A DNA stretch of 64,000 nt from Proteiniclasticum sediminis (GTDB lineage: Bacteria; Bacillota; Clostridia; Clostridiales; Clostridiaceae), in contig NZ_JAGSCS010000015.1 in assembly GCF_018128025.1 (NCBI RefSeq), positions 1-64,000 on the forward strand. The letters run 5' to 3'. The notes under the pieces were generated by a model. It searched no databases. It had not been told where the DNA came from and worked only from the letters and a program-made list of their open reading frames with translations. The position numbers were made by a program, and so were the translations under genes. Below, one piece after another: positions 50,226 through 58,677 of this stretch (within the stretch, counting starts at the first letter, position 1; each line of letters begins with the position of its first letter).

Positions 50226-51111
50226 CCGAAAGCATCAGGCCGTTCACGAAGAAAAGGTCGTGGGATCGGTATTCCTGAAATTTCTCTATGAGACCCCCGT
50301 GGGTGCCCCTTTTCGGCACCTGCTTCGACGAAAGGCTTTTTCCGCCTTCTACGGCTACCTCATGGACCGCCCCTTCTCCCGAAGACTCATTCCGGGCTTT
50401 GTGAGGGACAACGGCATCCACCTGGAGGAGGCCGTGAAAAAGATGGCAGACTTTGAAAACTTCAATGATTTCTTCATCCGGGAGCTCAACACCGGCGCTC
50501 GTCCTTTCAGCGCCCATCCCCTAGCCTTCCCCAGCCCGGCCGATGCCCGGCTTCTGGCCCTGCCAAACCTCAAAACGGACCAGGTGCTCCAGATCAAGGG
50601 TATGACCTATGACCTGGGCGAACTTTTGGGCGACGACGAATCCGCTCGGCGCTACGACGGGGGGACGGCCCTGGTGTTTCGCCTGAATCCCCAGGACTAC
50701 CACCGCTTCCACTACATGGATGACGGCATGGCGGAAGAAACCCAGGAAATTCCCGGCTGGTACTACTCCGTAAACCCCATGGCCCTTCGGAAGGTTCCCC
50801 GGCTCTATGTCCAGAACAAGCGAAGCATCACGCCCTTTGTCAGCGACCATTTCGGCACGCTGACCTATGTGGAAGTGGGGGCCACCAATGTGGGCACCAT
50901 CCTCCAGACCCGCCTTCCCCATACCCGGATTCACCGGGGGGAGGAGAAGGGTTACTTCAAGTTCGGCGGATCCACGGTGATCCTCTTTGTGGAAAAGGGG
51001 CAGCTTACTGTGGATCAGGACATTCTTGCCCAGTCTGCATCAGGCGTGGAAACCCGGGTGCTCTGCGGAGAAACTGTGGGCCGGCATCCCCTGGCCTCCC
51101 AAGACACCTAA
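50209..51111 (+). CDS. psd: Phosphatidylserine decarboxylase
   Basis: It makes phosphatidylethanolamine from phosphatidylserine. The 300-residue proenzyme shows NFNDFFIRELNTGARPF (about 84-100), FPSPADARL, FRLNPQDYHRFHYMDDG (catalytic His) and the self-cleavage site FGGST near residue 263, where the Ser becomes the pyruvoyl group. FGGST instead of LGST is usual in the Clostridium-type subgroup. It overlaps tadA by 17 bases. An ATG two codons later is an equal alternative start. Confidence 0.95.
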   Translation: MIMIYDRKHQAVHEEKVVGSVFLKFLYETPVGAPFRHLLRRKAFSAFYGYLMDRPFSRRLIPGFVRDNGIHLEEAVKKMADFENFNDFFIRELNTGARPFSAHPLAFPSPADARLLALPNLKTDQVLQIKGMTYDLGELLGDDESARRYDGGTALVFRLNPQDYHRFHYMDDGMAEETQEIPGWYYSVNPMALRKVPRLYVQNKRSITPFVSDHFGTLTYVEVGATNVGTILQTRLPHTRIHRGEEKGYFKFGGSTVILFVEKGQLTVDQDILAQSASGVETRVLCGETVGRHPLASQDT

Positions 51112-51183
51112 GGAATAACCCAAAGCGAGAGAAGATTAAACCGTAAAAAAATACTTCCCTTCACGGGAAAGGAGGTTAAGACC

Positions 51184-52317
51184 ATGATCGGATTGGCACT
51201 GGGCGGCGGCGGAGCCCGCGGAGCCTATGAAATTGGGGTGCTTCGGGCCCTGGATCAGCTAAAGATCCCCATCGGGGCTATCACCGGCACCTCCATCGGG
51301 GCGGTGAATGCCGCAGCCTATCTTCTGGGGGATCTGGACGGCATTGAAGCCATCTGGCGTTCCCTGGGACGGGATTCCCTCATCACCTACAAGGACATCA
51401 ACATTCCAGAGGTGATCCGCAAGAAGGGCTTTGATTTTGACAAGCTCCTGGGCTTTTTGAAAGAAATCCTCAACGAGGAAACCATCCGGAAGAACCCCGT
51501 GGATCTGGGCCTCGTGACCTACAACCTCACCACCCGGGAACCCGTGGTGCTCTTTAAGGAGGACATTCCCGCGGGAAAACTGGCGGAGTACGTGGGCGCC
51601 AGCGCCAACCATCCCTCCTTCCAGCGGCTGGTCATCGATGGCGAGGCCTACATTGACGGTGCCGTCTACGACAACATCCCCGTGAAACCCCTGGTGGACC
51701 GGGGTTACCGGGACATCATCGCCGTCAACCTGAAAACCACGGGCTCCCGCAAGGATCTCTCCGGACCTTACCACCTGCTGGAGATTGAGTCCCGCCATGA
51801 TCTGGGGTCCATTTTATTCCCGGATCCCGACACCATCAGCCGAAACATCCGCTATGGCTACCTGGATACCCTGAAAGCCCTGGGGCAGCTCCACGGCTCC
51901 CTCTACCGCTTTCGAACCCTGGAGGACTCAGCCCTTCTCATGGCCCTTTCCGCGGAGGAAATCCGTTTCCTGCGGGAGACCCTTCCTCCTTCCCTTCTGG
52001 AAAAGACCCTGGATGGCTTTCGCAAGGATTCGCCGGCGGATCCGGACTACGGCCTGGTGCTGGCGTCTCTGGAAATCACCGCAGAAGTCCTCCATGTGGA
52101 CAGCACGGTGATCTATCCTTCTCCCCGGGACCTTCTGGATGAGGTTCTTCTCACCATCCGCCAGCGGATGGCGGACCGGAAGCTTCCCCTATCCGACCGG
52201 ATCATCTTTAAGAATCTGGATTCTTCGGCTCTTAAAGCCCTGAGCCTGGCCACCCCCAAACTGGCGGTGGCGAACCTCTTTCTGACCCTACTGCAAAAAC
52301 GTATGATAGGAGACTAA
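51184..52317 (+). CDS. Patatin-like phospholipase
   Basis: The 377-residue serine hydrolase has the oxyanion loop LGGGGARGAYEIGVL (6-20), the nucleophile elbow GTSIGAVNAAAY with Ser37, and the catalytic Asp in YIDGAVYDNIPV (about 158). It probably acts on membrane lipids or acyl esters. The C-terminal ~150 residues are helical and not diagnostic. AAAGGAGG precedes the start. It lies between psd and threonine aldolase on the same strand, which fits membrane-lipid turnover. Confidence 0.93.
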   Translation: MIGLALGGGGARGAYEIGVLRALDQLKIPIGAITGTSIGAVNAAAYLLGDLDGIEAIWRSLGRDSLITYKDINIPEVIRKKGFDFDKLLGFLKEILNEETIRKNPVDLGLVTYNLTTREPVVLFKEDIPAGKLAEYVGASANHPSFQRLVIDGEAYIDGAVYDNIPVKPLVDRGYRDIIAVNLKTTGSRKDLSGPYHLLEIESRHDLGSILFPDPDTISRNIRYGYLDTLKALGQLHGSLYRFRTLEDSALLMALSAEEIRFLRETLPPSLLEKTLDGFRKDSPADPDYGLVLASLEITAEVLHVDSTVIYPSPRDLLDEVLLTIRQRMADRKLPLSDRIIFKNLDSSALKALSLATPKLAVANLFLTLLQKRMIGD

Positions 52318-52321
52318 GCCC

Positions 52322-53347
52322 ATGAACATGATTGATCTACGAAGCGACACCGTCACCCATCCCACCCCGAAAATGCGCGAACTCATGGCTGCCGCCCCCG
52401 TGGGGGACGACGTCTATGGCGATGACCCCACCATCCTCCAGCTGGAAGCGGAAGCGGCAAAGCTTCTGGGAAAGGAAGCCGCCCTCTTTGTCCCCTCCGG
52501 CGTCTTTGGCAATCAGGTGTCCGTTCTCACCCATACCCAGCGAGGCCAGGAAATCATCCTGGGGGAATACTGCCACATCATCCAGCATGAGGCTGGTTCT
52601 GTAGCCCTCATCTCCAATGTCCAGACCCGGACTGTCCCCGATGAAAAGGGCGAACTGGATCCTGCCGAGGTGGAGCGCATCATCCGAAAATCCAACGATA
52701 TCCACGTCCCCGTCACAGGACTGATCTGCGTGGAAACCGCCCATTCCACGGGAAACGTGGCCTCTCTGGAGAATCTGGAAGCTCTTCGGCAGGTGGCCGA
52801 CAAGTACCACCTCCCCATCCATATGGACGGCGCCCGACTCTTCAACGCTGCCGCCTACCTGGGGGTGGAGGGAAAAGACCTGGCCAAGTACGCGGACTCC
52901 GTCTCCTTCTGTCTGTCCAAAGGCCTCTGTGCCCCGGTGGGGTCCCTGGTCGTGGGAACGAAGGAATTCATCGACAAGGCGAGAAGAAACCGAAAGGTCC
53001 TGGGCGGCGGCATGCGCCAGGCCGGAATCTTGGCCGCAGCGGGGCTGGAGGCTCTCAATCTTCGCCACCGGCTGAAAGAGGACCATGAAAATGCCCGCTA
53101 CTTCGGCGAAGAGCTGGCAAAAATTCCCGGGATCACCGTCCACACGGATTCCATCAAAATCAACATGGTGTTCTTCACCGTGGACCGGGAAAATTTCCAG
53201 GGGGAGGATCTGGTGGAGTACCTGAAAGCCAAGGGAATCCTCATCAACGGCGATGACGATGGTCTCTTCCGCTTCGTCACCCACTACTACATCACCCGGG
53301 AAAGAATAGACCTGGTGATGAAAAATTTGAAAGAATATTTCTCATAG
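52322..53347 (+). CDS. Low-specificity L-threonine aldolase
   Basis: This PLP enzyme splits threonine or allo-threonine to glycine and acetaldehyde. The 341 residues show DLRSDTVTHPTPKM at the start, GDDVYGDDPTI, the stacking His in YCHIIQHEAG, IHMDGARLFNAA (PLP Asp) and the PLP Lys200 in SFCLSKGLCAPVG. It begins four bases after the patatin gene with GGAGAC upstream. It could supply glycine for fermentation in an amino-acid-using organism. Confidence 0.95.
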   Translation: MNMIDLRSDTVTHPTPKMRELMAAAPVGDDVYGDDPTILQLEAEAAKLLGKEAALFVPSGVFGNQVSVLTHTQRGQEIILGEYCHIIQHEAGSVALISNVQTRTVPDEKGELDPAEVERIIRKSNDIHVPVTGLICVETAHSTGNVASLENLEALRQVADKYHLPIHMDGARLFNAAAYLGVEGKDLAKYADSVSFCLSKGLCAPVGSLVVGTKEFIDKARRNRKVLGGGMRQAGILAAAGLEALNLRHRLKEDHENARYFGEELAKIPGITVHTDSIKINMVFFTVDRENFQGEDLVEYLKAKGILINGDDDGLFRFVTHYYITRERIDLVMKNLKEYFS

Positions 53348-53388
53348 AATTGAATTTGCCGCCTAATTATGGTATTATGATTAGGCTT

Positions 53389-53465
53389 GCAGCGGTAGCT
53401 CAGCTGGATAGAGTAATCGGCTACGAACCGATCGGTCGGGGGTTCGAATCCCTTCCGCTGCACCA
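53389..53465 (+). tRNA. tRNA-Arg (anticodon ACG)
   Basis: A 77-nt tRNA including encoded CCA. The acceptor stem is GCAGCGG/CCGCTGC; the anticodon stem ATCGG/CCGAT encloses CTACGAA, giving ACG, the substrate of TadA. The T stem has two G-T wobbles (GGGGG/CCCTT). It follows threonine aldolase by 41 bases and may be its cotranscript. Confidence 0.95.
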
Positions 53466-53476
53466 ACACAATAAGA

Positions 53477-53513
53477 AAAGAGATACTGGTCTCAAAGCCA
53501 GTATCTCTTTTTC
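53477..53513 (+). terminator. Terminator after tRNA-Arg(ACG)
   Basis: AAAGAGATACTGG pairs with CCAGTATCTCTTT across a 9-base loop, followed by TT. Confidence 0.9.
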
Positions 53514-53937
53514 CTTTCCAAGACTTCCACTATGACAAGTGGGAGTCTTTTTTCCTGATTGATGAATTTAAGAAGGGCGATTTGTACATGAGCATGGAAG
53601 GGAAAGCCAGATAATGATTGAGTAAATGAGCCTGCTTGAGCAGAGTGATGGTGCTTTGGCGGGTTTTTTCAATGCAGTTTCCCAGGACATTATGTAAACA
53701 TGAGGTGAACGAAAGGTAAACATATGTTGAACATTTTGATGAAAATTCATTTAATGACACAAAATATGATAAAATATTATTATTGATTCTATTTATTGAT
53801 GAAATGGCAAAAATAGCTTGAAAAAGGTAGAATGATTGCTTAAATGGCAACATTCTATTTTTATATGCAGGAGGTAGAGAACGTAAACTGGGCAGTGCGG
53901 CTTCGGCCTTCACACCCCGCAAAATGAGGAGGATATG
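53513..53937. other. Intergenic, boundary of the betaine-importer segment
   Basis: Holds a second terminator hairpin and then about 380 AT-rich bases with no supported gene. Near 53800-53870 the text AAATGGCAA occurs twice 50 bases apart, and a GGC-TTCG-GCC hairpin lies at 53897-53910 in the opu leader. No tRNA end repeat marking an integration boundary was found. Confidence 0.5.
53519..53554 (+). terminator. Second terminator downstream of tRNA-Arg(ACG)
   Basis: AAGACTTCCACT pairs with AGTGGGAGTCTT (5-base loop) and continues TTTTTT. Two tandem terminators isolate the next gene. Confidence 0.85.
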
Positions 53938-55824
53938 ATGAAAAGAAAAATTGGAGCGCTGCTGGCTTTTGTGCTCCTGGCAGGATTTTTACTGCCGGGT
54001 TCTGGAAAAGTGGCAGCTGCAGATGAGGTTAGGAAGGGTGAAGTTGTCTTCGCCGATGCCGGGTGGGACAGCAACAGATTCCATAATGCTGTTGCAGGAA
54101 CCATAGCGGAGAAGGTATATGGCTATACCTGGACTGAGATGGCTGGCAGCACCCCCATACTGCATGAAGGATTGCTTAAAGGTGAGATCGATGTCCATAT
54201 GGAAGTGTGGACAGATAATATCGCCACCTACAAGAATGACCTTGCTAAAGGCAAGCTTATGGAGCTTGGAACAAATTTTGATGATGATGATCAGGGCTTC
54301 TACGTACCCCGATACGTCATTGAGGGTGACAAGGAAAGAGGGATTGAGCCCCTGGCTCCGGACCTTAGGACTGTGAAGGACCTTTTGAAGTATAAGGACC
54401 TCTTCCGTGATCCGGAGAATCCTTCAAAAGGAAGGATCTATGGAGCGATCCCGGGGTGGGCCATAGACACGATCATGCACAACAAATTTTTAGCATATGG
54501 GTTCGACCAGGATTTCATATACTTCAGGCCTGGCTCTGATGCTGCCCTGTCTGCAGCCCTTTCAAGCGCGTATGAGAAGGGGGAGCCTGTTGTTGGATAC
54601 TACTGGGAGCCTACGTGGCTCATGGGGAAATATGACTTTGTCCTTCTAGAGGATGAACCGTTCAATCCTGACACCTATGAACAAGGGCTCACTGCGCTGC
54701 CTGCCGTAAATGTAACTATTGCAGCAAGCAATGATTTCGGAAAAGACCCGGCGAACAAGGAGCTTATCACATTCCTTTCGAAGTACAGGACATCCAGCAA
54801 GCTTACTTCGGAAGCCCTCGCTTACATGCAGGACACAGGGCCTGATTACAGGACTGCCGCACTTTGGTTCATCGAAGAGAACAAAGAGCTTGTGCGAGAG
54901 TGGGTAGGCGACGACGGCATCGCGAAGCTTGAAGGTGAGGATCAGGAAGAAGAAAAAAAGAGTTTCTTTGCAGGTTTCCCTTTCAGACTCCCGCTTGATG
55001 TGGATAAGTTCGACAGCTCTGTGAGGCAATTCGCCTCTTCAACCGAAGGATTCTTCGGAGCGATCAGGAACTTTCTCAACTCTGTAATATCGGGGATCGA
55101 GTTCGTTCTTGATGCAATTCCATGGTTCATCATGCTAACACTAGTATTCTTCCTTGGCTGGAGGTCATCGGGCAGCATTGGCAAGGGGATACTCTATGTA
55201 CTTCTGCTCTCGTTCATCGGTGCTGTGGGGCTGTGGGAGATGATGAATGAGACACTGTCCATCGTAATAACCTCAGTGATCGTATCTCTTGCCCTAGGAT
55301 TTCCCATAGGAATCCTGGTGTCAACCAGCGAGACGGTAGAGCGGTTTGTAAAGCCTGTGCTGGATACCATGCAGACCATGCCTGTGTTCGTATACCTGAT
55401 TCCGGCACTGCTGTTCTTCGGTCTGGGGAAAGCACCTGCAGTAATCGCAACGACGATTTACGCCATCGTCCCGATAATAAGGATGACAACCCTTGGCATA
55501 AACCAGATAGACAAAGAGATCCTCGAGGCAGCGAAAGCCTACGGAGCCACATACATGCAGGCCCTCGTCAAGGTCAAGATACCTCAGGCAATGCCTGCGA
55601 TCATGACCGGAGTGAACCAGACCATCATGATGGCAGTATCAATGGTTGTAACGACATCGATGATCGGTGCCAGCGGACTGGGTATGGAAGTGCTTACGAG
55701 CGTCAACAGGATCGAAATGGGCCGTGGTCTCGTTTCGGGTGCATCTGTTGTAATCCTCGCGGTGATACTGGACAGGTTCTCACAGGGACTGGCAAAGAGA
55801 AAGGGAGGCGAGAAGCATGAATGA
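53938..55824 (+). CDS. Glycine betaine/proline-type ABC importer, fused binding protein and permease
   Basis: The 628-residue fusion combines the compatible-solute binding domain and the ProW/OpuAB permease. A signal peptide or anchor helix (1-28) precedes an OpuAC-type binding domain (about 35-325; EKVYGYTWTEMAGSTPILHE, WTDNIATYK, EPTWLMGKYD). An acidic linker leads to a permease domain with about six helices (385-615) and an EAA-like loop KAYGATYMQALVKVKIPQAMP. Binding domain first, permease second is a less common order than permease-first OpuA fusions. Start 53938 has AGGAGG five bases upstream. Arg is mostly AGG, unlike neighbours. Confidence 0.92.
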   Translation: MKRKIGALLAFVLLAGFLLPGSGKVAAADEVRKGEVVFADAGWDSNRFHNAVAGTIAEKVYGYTWTEMAGSTPILHEGLLKGEIDVHMEVWTDNIATYKNDLAKGKLMELGTNFDDDDQGFYVPRYVIEGDKERGIEPLAPDLRTVKDLLKYKDLFRDPENPSKGRIYGAIPGWAIDTIMHNKFLAYGFDQDFIYFRPGSDAALSAALSSAYEKGEPVVGYYWEPTWLMGKYDFVLLEDEPFNPDTYEQGLTALPAVNVTIAASNDFGKDPANKELITFLSKYRTSSKLTSEALAYMQDTGPDYRTAALWFIEENKELVREWVGDDGIAKLEGEDQEEEKKSFFAGFPFRLPLDVDKFDSSVRQFASSTEGFFGAIRNFLNSVISGIEFVLDAIPWFIMLTLVFFLGWRSSGSIGKGILYVLLLSFIGAVGLWEMMNETLSIVITSVIVSLALGFPIGILVSTSETVERFVKPVLDTMQTMPVFVYLIPALLFFGLGKAPAVIATTIYAIVPIIRMTTLGINQIDKEILEAAKAYGATYMQALVKVKIPQAMPAIMTGVNQTIMMAVSMVVTTSMIGASGLGMEVLTSVNRIEMGRGLVSGASVVILAVILDRFSQGLAKRKGGEKHE

Positions 55825-56992
55825 TGTACTGATGGAGGTCAAGAACCTCTACAAGCTCTATGGCGGAGGCAAGACTGAGGCAATGAAGATGCTCCAGGAC
55901 GGCATCTCGAAGGATGATGTATATAAGAAGACAGGCGTGACAGCGGCCCTTGTCGATGTATCCATGGAGATCCGGAAAGGTGAGATTTTTGTGATCATCG
56001 GACTTTCAGGCTCAGGGAAATCGACACTGGTTAGATGCTTCAACCTGCTCAACAGACCCACTAAGGGTACGGTGAAGTATGAAGGCGCGGATATCTCGAA
56101 GTTTGAAAAAAATGAGCTCAGGGAGTTTAGGCGAAGCAAGATGTCCATGGTATTCCAGAACTTCGGCCTACTCTCACACCGGGATGTTCTCGGAAACGTT
56201 GAGCTGGGCCTTGAGATGAAGGACGTTCCAAAGGAGATGAGGGACAAGAAGGCCAGGGAGATGATTGCCATGGTTGGGCTTGAGGGTCTTGAAAACCAGC
56301 CCATAGAAAGTCTTTCAGGAGGGATGAAGCAGAGGGTCGGAATTGCGAGGGCACTTGCCAGCGATACAGAGGTGATCCTGATGGATGAGCCGTTCTCTGC
56401 CCTTGACCCTCTGGTAAAGAAGGACATGCAGTTCGAGCTCATCTCCATACAGAGGAAGCTGGGAAAGACCATTGTGTTCATAACCCATGACATCAATGAG
56501 GCTTTCAAGCTGGGTGACAGGGTCGCCATCATGAAGGACGGTAAGGTCATTCAGATCGCTACTCCGGAGGAGATGTCCACAAATCCTGCTGACGAATATG
56601 TCGCAAGGTTTATTGAAGGTGCTGACAAGACAAAGGTAGTGAGCGTAAGGAACATCATGTATGCGCCTGACACACTGGTAAGAATTTCTGACAGCCCATC
56701 CTATGCGATCAATGAAATGCGGACCAACGGACTATCCAGCGCTTATGTGGTGGACGGGAAGTTCATGTTCAAGGGCATCATCGAGATCAGTGATGCCGTC
56801 AGGGCGAAGACTGACAAATTGCTTATTTCAGACATACTGAAGTCAGATATTGTCACCGTATCACCGGATGACATGATTGCAGACATCATCCAGACTGCTG
56901 TGGATACAAAGTATCCTCTTCCGGTAGTTGATGGGGATGGAAGGCTGAAGGGAATTGTTTCCAGAGCGACAGTACTGTCGACTCTGGTATAG
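55817..56992 (+). CDS. Glycine betaine/proline-type ABC importer, ATP-binding subunit with CBS pair
   Basis: The 391-residue ProV/OpuAA ATPase powers the fused importer. An N-terminal family extension (LYGGGKTEAMKMLQDGISK) precedes Walker A GLSGSGKST, VFQNFGLLSHR (Q-loop), signature LSGGMKQRVGIARAL, Walker B VILMDEPFSALDPL and switch His in FITHDINEAF. Two CBS domains at about 270-391 probably sense ionic strength or c-di-AMP as in OpuA. It overlaps the fusion gene by eight bases. Arg codons are again mostly AGG, so both genes share one origin. Confidence 0.95.
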   Translation: MNDVLMEVKNLYKLYGGGKTEAMKMLQDGISKDDVYKKTGVTAALVDVSMEIRKGEIFVIIGLSGSGKSTLVRCFNLLNRPTKGTVKYEGADISKFEKNELREFRRSKMSMVFQNFGLLSHRDVLGNVELGLEMKDVPKEMRDKKAREMIAMVGLEGLENQPIESLSGGMKQRVGIARALASDTEVILMDEPFSALDPLVKKDMQFELISIQRKLGKTIVFITHDINEAFKLGDRVAIMKDGKVIQIATPEEMSTNPADEYVARFIEGADKTKVVSVRNIMYAPDTLVRISDSPSYAINEMRTNGLSSAYVVDGKFMFKGIIEISDAVRAKTDKLLISDILKSDIVTVSPDDMIADIIQTAVDTKYPLPVVDGDGRLKGIVSRATVLSTLV

Positions 56993-56995
56993 GAT

Positions 56996-57022
56996 AAAGG
57001 GAGGAAACACCTCCCTTTTTCA
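56996..57022 (+). terminator. Terminator of the betaine importer operon
   Basis: GGGAGG-AAACA-CCTCCC followed by five T. Confidence 0.85.
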
Positions 57023-57465
57023 TGCTGTAAAAGTGGATAGTTAAAGTATGCAATTAATATGATTTCTTTAAATTTACGTCTATAAGTATAGTATGAGCAG
57101 TTTTTTTGCTGAAGTTCATCGTTGATTGCATCTACGACATGGATGAGGAACCAGAGCTGTACCCACCACAGCTGACTTTTTACACGAAACCCTGGAACTG
57201 CCCATGAACCTTCGGAAAATGAGTCTAAAAAATATGCAAAACTCATGGGCGTGAGTGAGGATTTTGAGGGAAAATAAATCATTCGTTCACGCACGGCCTG
57301 CTCGTAGCTCGTCTGATGATCTGGAAAATGGGGCTCCAGCATTCCTAAATCGTGGCAGCTTAACTATGATCCAGCGCTTTTTAACGGGCAATTTTTATTG
57401 CCCCAATTCTCGGGTACAATCAGGATAGAAGCTGAGTAGCAATGAACTTAGAGGAGGAGATGGGG
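57022..57465. other. Intergenic, right boundary of the betaine-importer segment
   Basis: About 440 bases without a supported gene. A forward-strand fragment near 57195-57280 reads ENESKKYAKLMGVSEDFEGK between stops and could be a decayed gene; I do not recognise it. Confidence 0.4.
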
Positions 57466-58461
57466 ATGAAGGAGCTCTATTTAGTCACCGGCGCCGCCGG
57501 TCATCTGGGCAGCGCTCTGGTGGATCAGCTGCTGAAGGCAGGAAAGCCCGTACGGGCCCTGGTTCTGCCCAAAGAGAAAGATCTTCTGCCAAAGGGTGTG
57601 GATGTTTTTGTCGGGGATGTGACCCAAAAAGAGAGTCTTGCTCCATTTTTTGCCAATCCCGACCAAAAGGAGCTGATCGTCCTTCACTGTGCGGGCATTG
57701 TTTCCATCGCCTCCAAGTACTCCCAAAAGGTCTACGACGTGAATGTAGGAGGAACGAAAAATGTGGCGGATCTTTGCCGGGAGCACGGGGTGAAAAAGCT
57801 CATCTATGTGAGCTCCGTCCACGCCATTCCGGAGCTTCCCCGAGGCGAGATCATGACAGAGATCGACACCTTTGATCCCGAGGCGGTGGTGGGGCTCTAC
57901 GCCAAAACCAAAGCCGAAGCCACGGCCTATGTCCTTTCTGCCGCCAAGGACGGCTTGCCGGTTTCCGTCGTCCACCCTTCGGGCATCTCCGGTCCCTTTG
58001 ACTGCGGCCGGGGACACCTCACCACGTTAGTTCTCGATTACTGCAAACACCGCCTCACCTCGGGCATCCAGGGAGGCTACGACTTTGTGGATGTCCGGGA
58101 TGTGGCCCAGGGCATCCTCGCCTGCTGCACCCAGGGCCAAAACGGCCAGTGCTACATCCTCTCCAACCGGTACTACACCGTCCGGGAAGTCCTCACCCTG
58201 CTCCACGAGATCACCGGCAAAAAAGAAATCAAAACCTATCTTCCCCTGTGGTTTGTGAAGGGCGCAGCCCCTTTGGCCGAGCTCTACTACAAGATCCGCC
58301 GGCAGCCGCCCCTCTTCACCGCATACTCCATCTATACCCTGAACTCCAACGCCGTGTTCTCCCATGAAAAAGCTACGAAGGAACTGGGCTTTGCCCCCCG
58401 GGATCTTCGGGAAACCCTAGAGGATACGGTGGACTGGCTGAAGCAAAACCATCAGCTATAA
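57466..58461 (+). CDS. NAD-dependent epimerase/dehydratase (extended SDR)
   Basis: The 331-residue protein is an extended short-chain dehydrogenase. It has the NAD motif VTGAAGHLGSALVDQLL (7-23), the catalytic pair in VVGLYAKTKAEATAYV (Y..xK) preceded by SSVHA, and the HPSGISGPFDCGRG block typical of dihydroflavonol-reductase-like members. Start 57466 has GGAGGAG six bases upstream. Substrate unknown. Confidence 0.9.
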   Translation: MKELYLVTGAAGHLGSALVDQLLKAGKPVRALVLPKEKDLLPKGVDVFVGDVTQKESLAPFFANPDQKELIVLHCAGIVSIASKYSQKVYDVNVGGTKNVADLCREHGVKKLIYVSSVHAIPELPRGEIMTEIDTFDPEAVVGLYAKTKAEATAYVLSAAKDGLPVSVVHPSGISGPFDCGRGHLTTLVLDYCKHRLTSGIQGGYDFVDVRDVAQGILACCTQGQNGQCYILSNRYYTVREVLTLLHEITGKKEIKTYLPLWFVKGAAPLAELYYKIRRQPPLFTAYSIYTLNSNAVFSHEKATKELGFAPRDLRETLEDTVDWLKQNHQL

Positions 58462-58471
58462 CACTTATCCT

Positions 58472-58520
58472 GTCCGCCGACCCTTTCCCCTTCGGGAGAA
58501 GAGCTGGCGGACTTTCTTTT
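58472..58520 (+). terminator. Terminator of the SDR gene
   Basis: GTCCGCC pairs with GGCGGAC around an inner stem (CCTTTCCCC with GGGAGAAG-like pairing), followed by TTTCTTTT. Confidence 0.7.
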
Positions 58521-58677
58521 GCCGCTTTTTCTTCCCTTTTCGCTCCCTGTACGGAATCTGTATCCCGAGGCTCGGGAACTGTAGCGCCGTCTCCGCCTAT
58601 TTCCCAAGGGATATGTTAAAATGTGACTATTGTATCCGTACAATTTACGATTAACATAGAAAGGCGGGGGATCAAGC

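Noticed and set aside
56743-57342. 199-codon reverse frame across the betaine importer end
   Set aside because: Half of it is antisense to the CBS domains and it crosses the operon terminator; no start signal.
53389-57465. Search for a duplicated tRNA-Arg 3' end marking an island boundary
   Set aside because: No copy of the T-arm/acceptor sequence was seen downstream, so the acquisition claim rests on codon use only.
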